Positions 8,628-17,651 of a DNA stretch of 30,483 bases are shown in pieces (the first letter of the stretch is position 1; every line of letters starts with the position of its first letter). The notes under the pieces are model-generated. The model saw nothing but the letters and a program-made list of their open reading frames with translations, did no database searches and was not told where the DNA came from. Source of the DNA: a virus; IMG/VR virus record IMGVR_UViG_3300034120_000659, positions 1-30,483 of that record. The stretch is one strand, 5' to 3'. A program made the translations under genes and the position numbers.

Positions 8628-9563
8628 ATGACGCTACTCAAACGCAAACGAGTCCTTGCCGCAAAGATCGAATCCACTCCAGGAACCGCCGAAGCTTTGA
8701 CTACTGCGGAGGCAGCGTTTAATGCTTACGACGTGATGATCCAGACCGAAACGGAAATGGAACAGCGTGAGGGCCAGGGTTCCTTTGGCATGCGTCCCAG
8801 CGTCGCTGGCGGCTACAAAGGAAAGGTAACTTTCAAGCATGATGCACATTGGGACGGGACCGCGACGGAGCCAGCCTGGGCCGATACGTTCCTGCCTGCG
8901 TGCGGCTGGGTTAAATCAGGCCAGGTTTACACACCTCGCACCGAGGCACCAGGCACCAACGTCAAAACACTGACCATCGGCGTCTACATCGACGGCATGC
9001 GAAAGCTGCTTCGAGGTTGCATGGGCACCTTCAAGTGGAACTGCCCAACTGGAAAAACGGCGTTCCTTGAGTTCGAGTTTACCGGCGTATGGGAAACACC
9101 TACCGACACCGCAATCATCGCTCCAACGTATCCGACGGTTGCACCACTCCGCTTTGCATCGTCGACGACCACATGGAACAGCGTTGACTTGCACCTGGAA
9201 AGCCTGGTTCTCGACAGCGGAAACACGATCCTACTTCGCGAGTCTGCTGGCACCGCGGCTGGATTCCTGGCCGCGATCGTCACCAATCGGATGTGCACCA
9301 TCACTGGCAATCCAGAATCAAAACTCGTCGCAACTCAGGATCGCTACGGAAAACTGCTCGACTACAGCGAGCACGCACTCACTTTCGATCTCGATGGGCC
9401 GACCAACAGCAAAATCACCATCGCAGCTCCGAAGGCTCAGATCACCTCCATCTCGGAGGCCGACCGCGAACGACTCGTGATCGATGACATTACTTGGCAA
9501 TGCAATGCCAACGGCTCGACAGCGGACCAAGAGGTATCGATCACCTTCACCGCTGCTACCTAG
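8628..9563 (+). CDS. Major tail tube protein
   Basis: A 311-residue structural protein. The opening AAKIESTPGTAEALTTAEAAFNAYDV, a central E-x-x-Q-R-E-G-Q-G-S-F-G-M-R-P region and W-A-D-T-F-L-P-A-C-G-W are characteristic of a tail-tube family common in phages (tube_2 type). Beta-rich segments follow, ending with DQEVSITFTAAT, the usual terminal strand. It should polymerise into hexameric rings forming the tail tube. It is followed by a strong Shine-Dalgarno (GAGGAGGGG) for the chaperone gene. Confidence 0.85.
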   Translation: MTLLKRKRVLAAKIESTPGTAEALTTAEAAFNAYDVMIQTETEMEQREGQGSFGMRPSVAGGYKGKVTFKHDAHWDGTATEPAWADTFLPACGWVKSGQVYTPRTEAPGTNVKTLTIGVYIDGMRKLLRGCMGTFKWNCPTGKTAFLEFEFTGVWETPTDTAIIAPTYPTVAPLRFASSTTTWNSVDLHLESLVLDSGNTILLRESAGTAAGFLAAIVTNRMCTITGNPESKLVATQDRYGKLLDYSEHALTFDLDGPTNSKITIAAPKAQITSISEADRERLVIDDITWQCNANGSTADQEVSITFTAAT

Positions 9564-9581
9564 TTTTTTTGAGGAGGGGTT

Positions 9582-9926
9582 ATGCCGATTTTCTTGGAAC
9601 CTGATCAGTCGTTTGAAATCGTACTCGATAGCGATGCTGACAAACCCGTGGCCTCGCGTCCGGTGTTTGTGGCTCGCTCGCAATCGATGCGAGGTCAGCG
9701 AAAGATCATGGAAGCGATCGACATGCTGCACGCCGACGGCGTCACTGTCGCTCAAGTTTTCGATGCAGCGGTCGAGCAGTTGAAGCGAGTCCTAACCGAC
9801 TGGCGAAACATGGGCCGCGAGTACACCGCTGACGCGATCGAGGATGTGCTTAGCTACAACGAATCGATCGAACTGTTGCGCAAGGTTGCCTACAACCAGC
9901 GAATGAGTGGCGACGAAAAAAAATGA
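9582..9926 (+). CDS. Tail assembly chaperone, gpG-like
   Basis: A 114-residue protein just before a chaperone extension gene and the tape measure, the position of lambda gpG. It has an N-terminal strand (PDQSFEIVLDSD), then helices to the end (EAIDMLHADGVTVAQVFDAAVEQLKRVL, IEDVLSYNESIELLRKVAYNQ). The start is set by a strong GAGGAGGGG Shine-Dalgarno about 10 nt upstream. The last codons, GAA AAA AAA TGA, include a slippery heptamer, so part of the product is probably extended into the next frame. Chaperone function is inferred from synteny and the frameshift layout. Confidence 0.75.
   Translation: MPIFLEPDQSFEIVLDSDADKPVASRPVFVARSQSMRGQRKIMEAIDMLHADGVTVAQVFDAAVEQLKRVLTDWRNMGREYTADAIEDVLSYNESIELLRKVAYNQRMSGDEKK
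9917..9923 (+). promoter_or_regulatory. Programmed -1 frameshift site A AAA AAA
   Basis: Within an 8-A run, A AAA AAA is read as codons AAA AAA directly before the TGA of the gpG-like gene. A -1 slip makes the next codon ATG at 9923, which is in frame with the downstream gene, giving a G-T fusion of about 228 residues. This is the lambda G/GT arrangement. The overlapping ATG could also be used as an independent start. Efficiency and any downstream pseudoknot were not assessed. Confidence 0.75.
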
Positions 9927-10267
9927 TGCGAGTCGCTGCTTTGATCCGTCAGGGAAAACTCTGCCGGCATTGCAGCGACAAGGAGTGCGTTGACATGGGA
10001 ACCGAACAAGAACCAATTGAGATCGAGTGCCCGCATTGCAACGGGTCCGGGTGCTCCCAATGTGCTCAGGGGTCGGTACGCATTCAGGGTTGCCCAAATC
10101 GATTCTGCCGTCCTATTGTCGACGTCATTGGACTGTGCGATCTCTACCAAAAGGGATTGCCACCTGTCTCTGGCGGAGCACTCGACCAGGCCGTCTGGTT
10201 CGTCGACGCACAGCGTTTCTTGGAACTCGATGAACTCATGATCAAGGCGGAGGCTCACCGTGGCTAG
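9923..10267 (+). CDS. Tail assembly chaperone extension (gpT-like) with zinc ribbon
   Basis: A 114-residue segment occupying the gpT slot before the tape measure, reached either by -1 frameshift or from its own ATGATG. It is unusual in carrying about eight cysteines: C-R-H-C near residue 14, then CPHCNGSGCSQC at about 36-47, a DnaJ-type CxxCxGxG pattern, then C-P-N-R-F-C. The C-terminus is helical (GALDQAVWFVDAQRFLELDELMIKAEAH). A zinc-binding DnaJ-like module in a tail chaperone would fit binding of the unfolded tape measure, but that is inference. It overlaps the tape measure gene by 8 nt. Confidence 0.65.
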   Translation: MMRVAALIRQGKLCRHCSDKECVDMGTEQEPIEIECPHCNGSGCSQCAQGSVRIQGCPNRFCRPIVDVIGLCDLYQKGLPPVSGGALDQAVWFVDAQRFLELDELMIKAEAHRG

Positions 10268-11660
10268 CGAATCCGTTCAGATCCTGATCGAGGCCGAGGA
10301 CAAAGCGTCTGCAAAGGTTGCTGCTGCTGCTCAGGCAATCGATCAAAACATTAAGTCGGTGAAGGACACCGGAGCCAAGGCGAAAGCCTCCACTGAGTTT
10401 ATTGGCGTCCTTGCCAACCAACTCGGCGGTACGGAACTGGCATCCTACGCAGGTCAGTTGGCGGGAGTCACTGAAAAGGTAGGACAATTTGCCGAGATGC
10501 AAAAGGCTGGAGGTGCCGGTGCTCTAGCGTTCAAGGCTGGTCTGGTGGGACTCGTTGCTACTCTCGCGTTCAATGTCGGCCAGTCGATCGGCAACGCAAT
10601 CTTCAAGACCGAAAAATGGAACAGGCTGCTGGAGGAATCGAGGGCTCGCATCCAGGAATTGAGAGACGCTGCCAACACTGTTCGAGGCATGCGATTTGCC
10701 GAAGACCTCGAAGACGTCCAACTCATCAAGAATCCTGAAGAGCAAGCCGCAGAAGCTCGCAAGCTTTACGACTCGATCGACAAGAATCTTCAAACGGTCG
10801 AGGCTCGTTACGGCAGAGGCGTAACTGCACTCGACAAGATGAGGAATGCCACCGATGCCCTCGGTCGAGTTACTGGCGAGCGTGGCAGGAACCTCGCAGC
10901 AAAGCAGGACGAACTTGCCGCAGATGTGCAACTCATCGACCAGATGCGTGCACAGAAAAACGAAATCGGAAAAATCTACGGCATTCGTGCTCTTGAGGTC
11001 AAAGCCATCAAGGACAAGCAACAGGCCGAGGACGAAGCCGAAGCGAAACGAAAGCAGATTTCCGCCAACTCTCTCTCTCAGATGCAGGCACTTCGTCAAC
11101 AGTACAACGAACTGACGATGAGTGCAGAAGATGCAAAGATGGCTCAGATGCTTGCCGAGGGCAAATCGGAGCAAGACGCAAAGATCATTACCAACCTGCA
11201 AAAGATGGTTGACCTCGAAAAGGAAAAAGCAGACGCCAAAAAGAAGGCCGACGACGAAGAAAAAGCACGCATCCAAAAGATTGACGACCTACGCAAGAGC
11301 GAACTGGAACGACTCCAGGAACAAAAGATCGCCATCGAACAAGGCGAACAAGCCGCCCACGCATTCCGACTTCAGCAGCAGGGACTCGACCAGGGAACCG
11401 CCGAAGCGATCGCCGCAGCTCAGGCCGCAATGGACGCATCGAAAGAAAAGAAGGACGCGAAGGCAATCGAGCAGACCAGCAACGCGGCTTTTGAATCGCG
11501 ATTGCTTAGTCGCGGTCCACGCGAGGACGATCAAAAGAAGATCGTTGAGAATACCAAGCTGACCGTTGAGCAACTTGGAAAGGTTGAGGAAGCGATCAAG
11601 AAACTGGAACCATTGAAAACGCCAAATTCTGACAGAGTAAAATTTGAGGTGATCAAGTAA
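10260..11660 (+). CDS. Tape measure protein (short)
   Basis: A 466-residue protein starting with GTG inside the previous gene. It begins with the typical tape-measure opening (SVQILIEAEDKASAKVAAAAQAID). One hydrophobic stretch lies around residues 83-117 (GALAFKAGLVGLVATLAFNVGQSIGNAIF), followed by a long charged coiled coil rich in Ala, Glu, Lys and Gln to about residue 420. Tape measures set tail length at roughly 0.15 nm per residue, so this would predict a short tail of about 70 nm. There is no peptidase or lysozyme domain. The stop TAA overlaps the next ATG. Confidence 0.75.
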   Translation: MASESVQILIEAEDKASAKVAAAAQAIDQNIKSVKDTGAKAKASTEFIGVLANQLGGTELASYAGQLAGVTEKVGQFAEMQKAGGAGALAFKAGLVGLVATLAFNVGQSIGNAIFKTEKWNRLLEESRARIQELRDAANTVRGMRFAEDLEDVQLIKNPEEQAAEARKLYDSIDKNLQTVEARYGRGVTALDKMRNATDALGRVTGERGRNLAAKQDELAADVQLIDQMRAQKNEIGKIYGIRALEVKAIKDKQQAEDEAEAKRKQISANSLSQMQALRQQYNELTMSAEDAKMAQMLAEGKSEQDAKIITNLQKMVDLEKEKADAKKKADDEEKARIQKIDDLRKSELERLQEQKIAIEQGEQAAHAFRLQQQGLDQGTAEAIAAAQAAMDASKEKKDAKAIEQTSNAAFESRLLSRGPREDDQKKIVENTKLTVEQLGKVEEAIKKLEPLKTPNSDRVKFEVIK

Positions 11661-12565
11661 TGCCAGCCCTTGAAGTCACCGAAATGTGGTCAAAGCCCGC
11701 TCATGACGTGCGACTGGAAGACAACTTCCGAAAGCTCACGGTCAAGCTTCAGCGTGCCTACCAGATCACCAGCACGCCCAACGCTGTCGAATGGGACATT
11801 TACCAAGCGACCGGAATCCCCGCTGCCGGATCATCGTTCAGCGAAGACTTTCCATTTGTCTACGCCGATGGTGCATCCCTAGAGCGAATTTCTCCCGTCC
11901 TATGGATGATGACGATCGACTACAACGGCGAGATCGCACCTGGCATCGATCCAGAAGAGCCCAACAATCCAATCATGGCTCCACCTCGCATCGACTGGGA
12001 CGACGTCGAAAGCGAAGAGGAGATCGATGAGGACTTCGACGGCAAGCCAATCCAGACCGTCAACCGTGAACCGATCGAGGGAGTGAAGGCACTGATCCCA
12101 GACCAGACGGTAAGCATCAAGCGGAACATGATTAGCTTCTCGCCGTATGTCCAGGCACGTTACCGGCGAGCGGTAAACTCGGACAACTTTTTGGGCTGGC
12201 CTCCCGGAACCGCAAAATTGATGAAATTCAGTGCGTCCAATGTCTTCGGCGAGATTGGCGGTTACTGGGAAATCACTGCACAAATTCGATTCCGTTACCC
12301 GTACCGAACAACCGCTGAAAAGGCTTGGTACGCTCGCGTCCGTCATGAAGGCTTCTACGAAAAGATTGATCTGTCCGGGCCAGGTGCCGGAACTCGCATT
12401 GTTCGAGCTGTCGACGGCAACAAAGAACCGATGACTCGCAAGGTACTTCTAGCCTCGGATGGTTATCGACTTCCCGTACCCGCTGAGGGCGAAGAACAGA
12501 TTGCAAACTGGCTTGAGTTCAAGCTCTACGATTCACTCCCTTTCAACGCATTAGGACTACTTTAA
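11660..12565 (+). CDS. Tail-tip/minor tail protein candidate
   Basis: A 301-residue protein directly after the tape measure, where distal-tail or hub proteins lie. The N-terminal half has aromatic and acidic segments (VLWMMTIDYNGEIAPGIDPEEPNN, then a run rich in D/E near 115-130). The C-terminal half is beta-like, with N-S-D-N-F-L-G-W-P-P-G and GGYWEITAQIRFRYPY. I do not recognise a named family. A structural baseplate or hub role is inferred only from position. It has no signal peptide, and only 1 nt separates its stop from the next start. Confidence 0.5.
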   Translation: MPALEVTEMWSKPAHDVRLEDNFRKLTVKLQRAYQITSTPNAVEWDIYQATGIPAAGSSFSEDFPFVYADGASLERISPVLWMMTIDYNGEIAPGIDPEEPNNPIMAPPRIDWDDVESEEEIDEDFDGKPIQTVNREPIEGVKALIPDQTVSIKRNMISFSPYVQARYRRAVNSDNFLGWPPGTAKLMKFSASNVFGEIGGYWEITAQIRFRYPYRTTAEKAWYARVRHEGFYEKIDLSGPGAGTRIVRAVDGNKEPMTRKVLLASDGYRLPVPAEGEEQIANWLEFKLYDSLPFNALGLL

Positions 12566-12566
12566 C

Positions 12567-13193
12567 ATGGCAACAATCGCAAACGTCACCATCCTTCTCC
12601 CCGATTCCTCGATCAACGACGTTGACATCGCAGCGAACGCGAACATCGACCCAACGAAAATGGCTCAACGAGTTCTCGCCGAGTACGTTGTTCCAGTCTC
12701 TGCGTTCCGAGTCTGGGACGCGGTCGCATCCAATCCCGTTTCCGCAGCGGCCAGCGACGATCTCGGCTTGGTAACTGGCACCTGGGGCACCAACCCTGTC
12801 CGGATCACCGCTGGCGATCTAAAGGCCGTTGGAGCGACCACGCGACGTATTTACTTCTCGATCCCCGTGCCTCCCAACTTCGAAAACGGGCAGACGATCC
12901 AAATCCGAGCCAATGCAAAGATGGAGACAACCGTTGCCGATACCACATGCACCATCGATTTCGAGGCGTATGCTGGCTCGTCCGGATCGCCTGGTTCCGA
13001 TCTGGTTACAACGTCGGCGACCAGCATGAACTCACTGACGGCAGCGAACTACGACTTCACCGTCACTGGCTCCAGTCTGGCTGGCAAGCTACTTGAATGC
13101 CGCATGTCCATCGCCTGCAACGACGCAGCGACTGGAACCGCGGTCACTCCAGCGGTTTACAAAGTATCTCTCCTATGCGACACCCGAGGCTAA
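12567..13193 (+). CDS. Beta-rich fibre/tail structural protein, unknown
   Basis: A 208-residue protein of Ser/Thr/Ala/Val-rich strands with several asparagine-rich turns. The early DIAANANIDPTKMAQRVLAEYVVPVSAFRVWDAV segment resembles a short helical bundle or trimerisation region before a jelly-roll-like body (VGATTRRIYFSIPVPPNFENGQTIQIRANAKM). Four cysteines lie in the second half. It could be a fibre, a receptor-binding module or a decoration protein. No catalytic motif is seen. Co-directional tight packing supports a structural role. Confidence 0.45.
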   Translation: MATIANVTILLPDSSINDVDIAANANIDPTKMAQRVLAEYVVPVSAFRVWDAVASNPVSAAASDDLGLVTGTWGTNPVRITAGDLKAVGATTRRIYFSIPVPPNFENGQTIQIRANAKMETTVADTTCTIDFEAYAGSSGSPGSDLVTTSATSMNSLTAANYDFTVTGSSLAGKLLECRMSIACNDAATGTAVTPAVYKVSLLCDTRG

Positions 13194-13196
13194 TCG

Positions 13197-13883
13197 ATGC
13201 CAGACGTTGAGATCGGAGCCTTTACTCCCGAGCGTGCTCGCCGAATCTGGCAGGCCACGCTTGCTTTTGAGCGAGGAATCGATGTCGCAAGTACCGACAT
13301 GCGACCGGCGATCGCTCCACCGATCTACTTCATCAATCTGTCGAGCCATACAGTTCCTCCCTACGGCTGCATCCAAATCAACGGCGTCCAGGAGATCGGA
13401 AGCCAGAACTACTTGCAGATTGCCAGACCCTTTGATTACACCAATTCCGTGATGGCACCGTTCCTCTTAAATGGTCCTTACGAGGTCGAGGCAGGTGATC
13501 TAGGCGTGGCTCAATCTGGTCCGATCTTTCGAGCACTTACCGACGGAACATCCTACGCATGCGGAACCAGGCTTGGACCAGCGGTGGACTCCTTTGAGCT
13601 TACCAAGGGGAGTTCCTTTACCGCGATTGACTACGATGACATCGGAACTGACATCCTCAAGGTGATTGCATGCGAGACGCCACTACTGGCGACCGCAGGA
13701 TCGCTCGGCATCGCCGGCAATAGCAGTGGCACCGTTACGGCCAGGCTCCCCAGCTCCGGCAATTGGAGTCCAGGAACCATCACCTACACCGCATGGGCAC
13801 CGACATCGACACCGATCACTGCGAATGCGATCGTGTTGATATTCCCAGTCGATGCCAAGTGGGTTGCTGTGGAGATCTGCTAA
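13197..13883 (+). CDS. Tail structural protein, unknown
   Basis: A 228-residue protein with an N-terminal helical stretch (TPERARRIWQATLAFER) and then a strand-rich body. It includes I-Y-F-I-N-L-S-S-H-T-V-P-P-Y-G-C and FLLNGPYEVEAGDLGVAQSGP. The layout (N-terminal anchor, small beta domain, Gly/Thr-rich C-terminus ending in alternating strands) suits a tail-tip or fibre-associated component. The stop TAA overlaps the ATG of the Cys-rich gene. No family is recognised. Confidence 0.45.
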   Translation: MPDVEIGAFTPERARRIWQATLAFERGIDVASTDMRPAIAPPIYFINLSSHTVPPYGCIQINGVQEIGSQNYLQIARPFDYTNSVMAPFLLNGPYEVEAGDLGVAQSGPIFRALTDGTSYACGTRLGPAVDSFELTKGSSFTAIDYDDIGTDILKVIACETPLLATAGSLGIAGNSSGTVTARLPSSGNWSPGTITYTAWAPTSTPITANAIVLIFPVDAKWVAVEIC

Positions 13884-15292
13884 TGGGATGCTTCGGTTCG
13901 TGCAACTGTTCGCCGTGCTGCATGGATGCCGCAGAACTTGCCGAGATCGCTACCAGCGTCACTATCGTCAAAGAATCGGAAACAGACACCGTTTCTTTTG
14001 TTTCGAATGGGTGCTGCCACACCGCAACAGCGACCGACGACACCATCTACTACACATGCGACACGCTTCTAGTCGTCGATCGAACCATCAACGAAACGAT
14101 CCAAGTTTCGTCGAAGATGATTAAGTCGCAAAAGTACGTGCTCGATCCGCCTGGAACCTACCAGCAAAACGACGTCTTTTGCACCTTCTTTTACGATGAG
14201 CCAAACGCAAGTGCTGCCGACTTTTGCGACGACGTTTACAACTGCGGCACCGTTGAACGTGCTGTTGAGCTAAAGACGCAGCGATGGATTGCAGTTCGCT
14301 GGGCCTATGGCGAGACGAAAGTATCGATCTACAAAGGCAACATGACTTGCGAGTATGGCGGGACCATCGAGTGCAAGTACGTTGTCGAATGTGCCGTCGA
14401 GGTCCGAGCGGCTCACGGTGCTGGCTCTTGGCAGTCGATGACACGCACCGCAGCGATGAGCGGCAAATCTTCCTGCTGTGAAGAAAACATCCAAGGCTAC
14501 GACTTCAACAGCGGATTTCCTCCTGTCGAAATACCAGGCGAGGAATGCACATCGACAAAACCTTACCACGACTCGCCATTCAATTGTCCCGCCGATGTTA
14601 CGTTTGGTGCAGAGGTAACGTACTGGCTTCTGCGTTATCGCGTTTACGATACACCTGAGGACATCCCAGAGACGATCACCTTTACCGATGCAGACGTCAA
14701 CGAATGCAACTTTGAAACGTGCATCGAGGGCGTCGACTCACTGTGTTTCTATCCAATCGGAGCAAGCCTTGATCCGGTGACTGGCGGGACGATTCGCAGC
14801 ATCGGTTATCTCTACAATTGTCAATTCTGCTTCAACATCGGCATCGAGTGCGATGTCTGTGCCAAGTTCAGCGGCGGATACCCATGCTCTTGCGAGCCAC
14901 GCGAAACCGATCGCACGCACTCGGAATCCAGGTTCACCGAGGACGGAATCATGGAGACGTTCAACGTCGTCAGCAATCCGTTCCTCATCAAAACGACGGC
15001 TTGCCACAATCTCTTTTGGGAGAACTACGCACCAGGCCGATGGGTCCAGGATTGCGACGCATGCGACAACCCGATTTATCCTGGTCCACCTGAAGACGAG
15101 CAGAACGAATGCAATTGGTGGGACTGCATCGATTGCTACTTCTCCGGTGCCGATCCCATTGTTCCTGTCTATCAAATGAAGGTTGCGACCGTCGACAGCT
15201 ACACGTTCGCCGTTAGCTTTACCAAGCAGATTGAGCCGACCGACGAGGTTTGCATACCATTCCCCACGGTCGTCGTCACCCTCAACACCTAA
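13883..15292 (+). CDS. Extremely cysteine-rich tail protein (469 aa)
   Basis: I chose the ATG overlapping the preceding TAA. An upstream in-frame ATG at 13763 would lie deep inside the previous gene. The 469-residue product has 34 cysteines (about 7%), many as CC, CxC, CxxC or C-x4-C pairs: the first 14 residues read M-G-C-F-G-S-C-N-C-S-P-C-C-M. It is also acidic and aromatic. There is no signal peptide or transmembrane segment. The spacing suggests repeated small disulfide- or metal-stabilised modules, as in receptor-binding or adhesin-like tail proteins. Its neighbour has an Erv/ALR sulfhydryl-oxidase-like domain, which is suggestive for disulfide formation but unproven. Confidence 0.6.
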   Translation: MGCFGSCNCSPCCMDAAELAEIATSVTIVKESETDTVSFVSNGCCHTATATDDTIYYTCDTLLVVDRTINETIQVSSKMIKSQKYVLDPPGTYQQNDVFCTFFYDEPNASAADFCDDVYNCGTVERAVELKTQRWIAVRWAYGETKVSIYKGNMTCEYGGTIECKYVVECAVEVRAAHGAGSWQSMTRTAAMSGKSSCCEENIQGYDFNSGFPPVEIPGEECTSTKPYHDSPFNCPADVTFGAEVTYWLLRYRVYDTPEDIPETITFTDADVNECNFETCIEGVDSLCFYPIGASLDPVTGGTIRSIGYLYNCQFCFNIGIECDVCAKFSGGYPCSCEPRETDRTHSESRFTEDGIMETFNVVSNPFLIKTTACHNLFWENYAPGRWVQDCDACDNPIYPGPPEDEQNECNWWDCIDCYFSGADPIVPVYQMKVATVDSYTFAVSFTKQIEPTDEVCIPFPTVVVTLNT

Positions 15293-15301
15293 CAGGCTGC
15301 C

Positions 15302-16618
15302 ATGCGAGTTGGCGTACACTTTGAGAGCCCAGAGACACGATCCTCGGAACCAAAACCGATCGTGCAGCAACAGAATCGAGCGTTCGCCTGGTTTGCTCAG
15401 AATCCTTGGTTTCACCTCCATCGCTACCGCGGCAACGATCCCGAATGGCTTGAGAAATGGGAACGCACAATTCCTCGCTATTGCAAGTGCGAGGAAGGTT
15501 ATCGTCAGATCAAGGAGCGAACGCCGCCACGATTCGAGACTCCCGACGACTTCTTCAAATGGACCATCGATGTCCATAACGAGGTCAACGCAAAGCTTGA
15601 CAATGAACGCAAACGATACCCGCAGATCACCGTCAGCGAGGCACTCCGTCTCTGGCGATCCGAGATTGCATTTTGGCAACCGATCCACTTCGGTGGGCTT
15701 GAGTGCTGGTCGATTTCGATGGCTCGCCGTTTGCGATCTTTTGGAACCGTTGTTCATGGCAACATTGCCGACGAGTCCGTGGCCGAGACGCTGCTGAAAA
15801 TGTCCCCTCGCGTCCGATTACTCGATGCGGCAAAGCATGGCGTTCCAATCGTCATGAGCTGCGTACCAAAGGCAGCACCGATCCTGGACTCCGATTTGAT
15901 ACTTCTGGCTCACGGTTACTGCGACTGGACACGCGACTGGGTCATGAGTTCCCACGGCGTCTGCCGGCGTCTGGTGGGTGTTTCCAGGGTTGTCTCTGAG
16001 CACGTCACTCGATGGACAGGCCGACCATGCGAAACCATCGAGAACGGAATCGAAACCGAGCGACTCATTCCGACAATAAGTCGCGAGGAAATGCGTCTAC
16101 GTTGCGAGATCCCGCAGGATGCCTTTGTCGTTGGCTACACCGGACGCATCGCCACCGAGAAACGCTGCGAGCTGTTAGTTCAAGCCATTGCGAAGATGGA
16201 TGGAGCGTATTTAGTCCTTTGCGGTTGGCTCACCAAGCATGCCAAGCGAGTGCGACAGATCGCAGACGATCTTGGAGTCAGTGATCGCGTTCGCATGCTT
16301 GAACCCATCCAGCACATCGGCGACTTCCTCAACGCCATCGACGTCTTCGCGACTGTTCCATCGAGCGAGGGATTCGGGCTGTCCGTCGTTGAAGCGATGC
16401 ACTTTGGATTGCCAGTCGTCTCGACCAATCTAGGAATCATCAACGATCTGGCAGAGCGTCACGGAGACTTCGGTCCTTCGATCCTCGATGTGGACTCGGA
16501 CGCATCGGCTATAGCACATGCTATAGAAAAGGCTGCAGCATGCACCATCGATCTCAGCGAGTACACAGCGGACGCAATGGCAAAGCGTTGGAGACGGTTT
16601 TTAGCACTCGACACCTAA
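15302..16618 (+). CDS. Erv/ALR-like domain fused to GT4 glycosyltransferase
   Basis: A 438-residue fusion. Residues 1 to about 125 read like an Erv/ALR sulfhydryl-oxidase helical bundle: W-F-H-L-H, a WE..IP.Y segment, C61-K-C63, PPRFETPDDFFKW and H92-N-x-V-N96 (the flavin-binding HNxVN signature). The usual catalytic CxxC is replaced by CKC, so redox activity is doubtful. From about 130 onward is a GT-B type glycosyltransferase with VVGYTGRIATEKRCELLVQAI and the E-x7-E motif E356-GFGLSVV-E364, typical of retaining GT4 enzymes. It may glycosylate a tail protein or host surface glycan. It follows the Cys-rich tail gene by 9 nt. Confidence 0.75.
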   Translation: MRVGVHFESPETRSSEPKPIVQQQNRAFAWFAQNPWFHLHRYRGNDPEWLEKWERTIPRYCKCEEGYRQIKERTPPRFETPDDFFKWTIDVHNEVNAKLDNERKRYPQITVSEALRLWRSEIAFWQPIHFGGLECWSISMARRLRSFGTVVHGNIADESVAETLLKMSPRVRLLDAAKHGVPIVMSCVPKAAPILDSDLILLAHGYCDWTRDWVMSSHGVCRRLVGVSRVVSEHVTRWTGRPCETIENGIETERLIPTISREEMRLRCEIPQDAFVVGYTGRIATEKRCELLVQAIAKMDGAYLVLCGWLTKHAKRVRQIADDLGVSDRVRMLEPIQHIGDFLNAIDVFATVPSSEGFGLSVVEAMHFGLPVVSTNLGIINDLAERHGDFGPSILDVDSDASAIAHAIEKAAACTIDLSEYTADAMAKRWRRFLALDT

Positions 16619-16634
16619 ACACGGACGGACTGAG

Positions 16635-17651
16635 ATGACAGAAAAACGACCTAGACCGCCTCACACGTCAGCTCGTCTTTACCTGGAGGAACTCTGTAAA
16701 AAGTTTCCAGAAGCAAGCAATCTTGGCCTAGCCAAGCGAGCCAAGGCCGAACGACCAAACAGCTTCGCGACCATCGAAACAGCTCGCAGCACCATTCGAT
16801 CAATTCGCGGTGCCCACGGATCTGCCAAGAAAAAACACGCAACACAACCCAGACCAAAGGGAACTGCCGGTCAAGTTCCCAAAATGCCACCGAGCCTATC
16901 AACGGCATGGGAACCGTTTCAGATCGATGCCAAACGTGTTGGAATCATCAGCGACGTTCACATCCCATACCATGACGAGATCGCGTTCTCCGCTGCGGTC
17001 AAGGAACTCAAAAAGCAATCACCCGACTGCCTATTGATCAACGGCGACTTCGCCGACTTCTACCAGGTGTCACGTCACCAACGCGATCCGCACCATCGAC
17101 GGTTCAGCGAGGAGTTGAAGCTAGTGATCTCCGGCCTCGAATGGATTCGCCACGAGTTCCCAAAGGCACGCATCGTCTTCAAACTCGGCAATCACGAAGA
17201 ACGCTGGGACCATTTTATCTGGAACCGAGCACCCGAAATCTACGACCTCGCCAACGTCCGCATCGACGAACTGGTCAAGGCCAAGCAGTTTGGGATCGAA
17301 GTGATCGGCGACCAGCGGCCAATCATGCTGGGCAAGTTACCAGTACTCCACGGCCACGAGCTAGGGCGATCTATTTTTTCGCCTGTGAACCCTGCAAGGG
17401 GAGCGTTCCTGAGAACGCATCATACTGTCTTGGTTGGACACTCGCACCAGACATCATCACACGCAGATACTGACATGTGGCACTCGGAACAATTTATATG
17501 GTCCACTGGTTGCCTCTGCGATTTAGTACCAGAGTACGCGAAAATAAATCGATGGAATCACGGATTTGCTTTAGTGGAAATATCTAAAGACAAGACATTC
17601 AATGTCAGGAATATGAGGATTGCTAAAAATGGTGAAGTTAGAACGGCGTAA
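16635..17651 (+). CDS. Calcineurin-like metallophosphoesterase
   Basis: A 338-residue protein with the full set of metallophosphoesterase metal-ligand motifs: D107-V-H109, G-D138 (NGDFAD), G-N186-H187-E-E, H239-G-H241 and G-H269-S-H271. The N-terminal 95 residues are basic and helical (YLEELCKKFPEASNLGLAKRAK...), possibly a DNA-binding extension. Enzymes of this class hydrolyse phosphodiesters or phosphomonoesters, and in phages some act on nucleic acids. The substrate cannot be told from sequence. The last 160 nt are visibly more AT-rich than the rest, and the following HNH gene starts inside its 3' end. Confidence 0.85.
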   Translation: MTEKRPRPPHTSARLYLEELCKKFPEASNLGLAKRAKAERPNSFATIETARSTIRSIRGAHGSAKKKHATQPRPKGTAGQVPKMPPSLSTAWEPFQIDAKRVGIISDVHIPYHDEIAFSAAVKELKKQSPDCLLINGDFADFYQVSRHQRDPHHRRFSEELKLVISGLEWIRHEFPKARIVFKLGNHEERWDHFIWNRAPEIYDLANVRIDELVKAKQFGIEVIGDQRPIMLGKLPVLHGHELGRSIFSPVNPARGAFLRTHHTVLVGHSHQTSSHADTDMWHSEQFIWSTGCLCDLVPEYAKINRWNHGFALVEISKDKTFNVRNMRIAKNGEVRTA

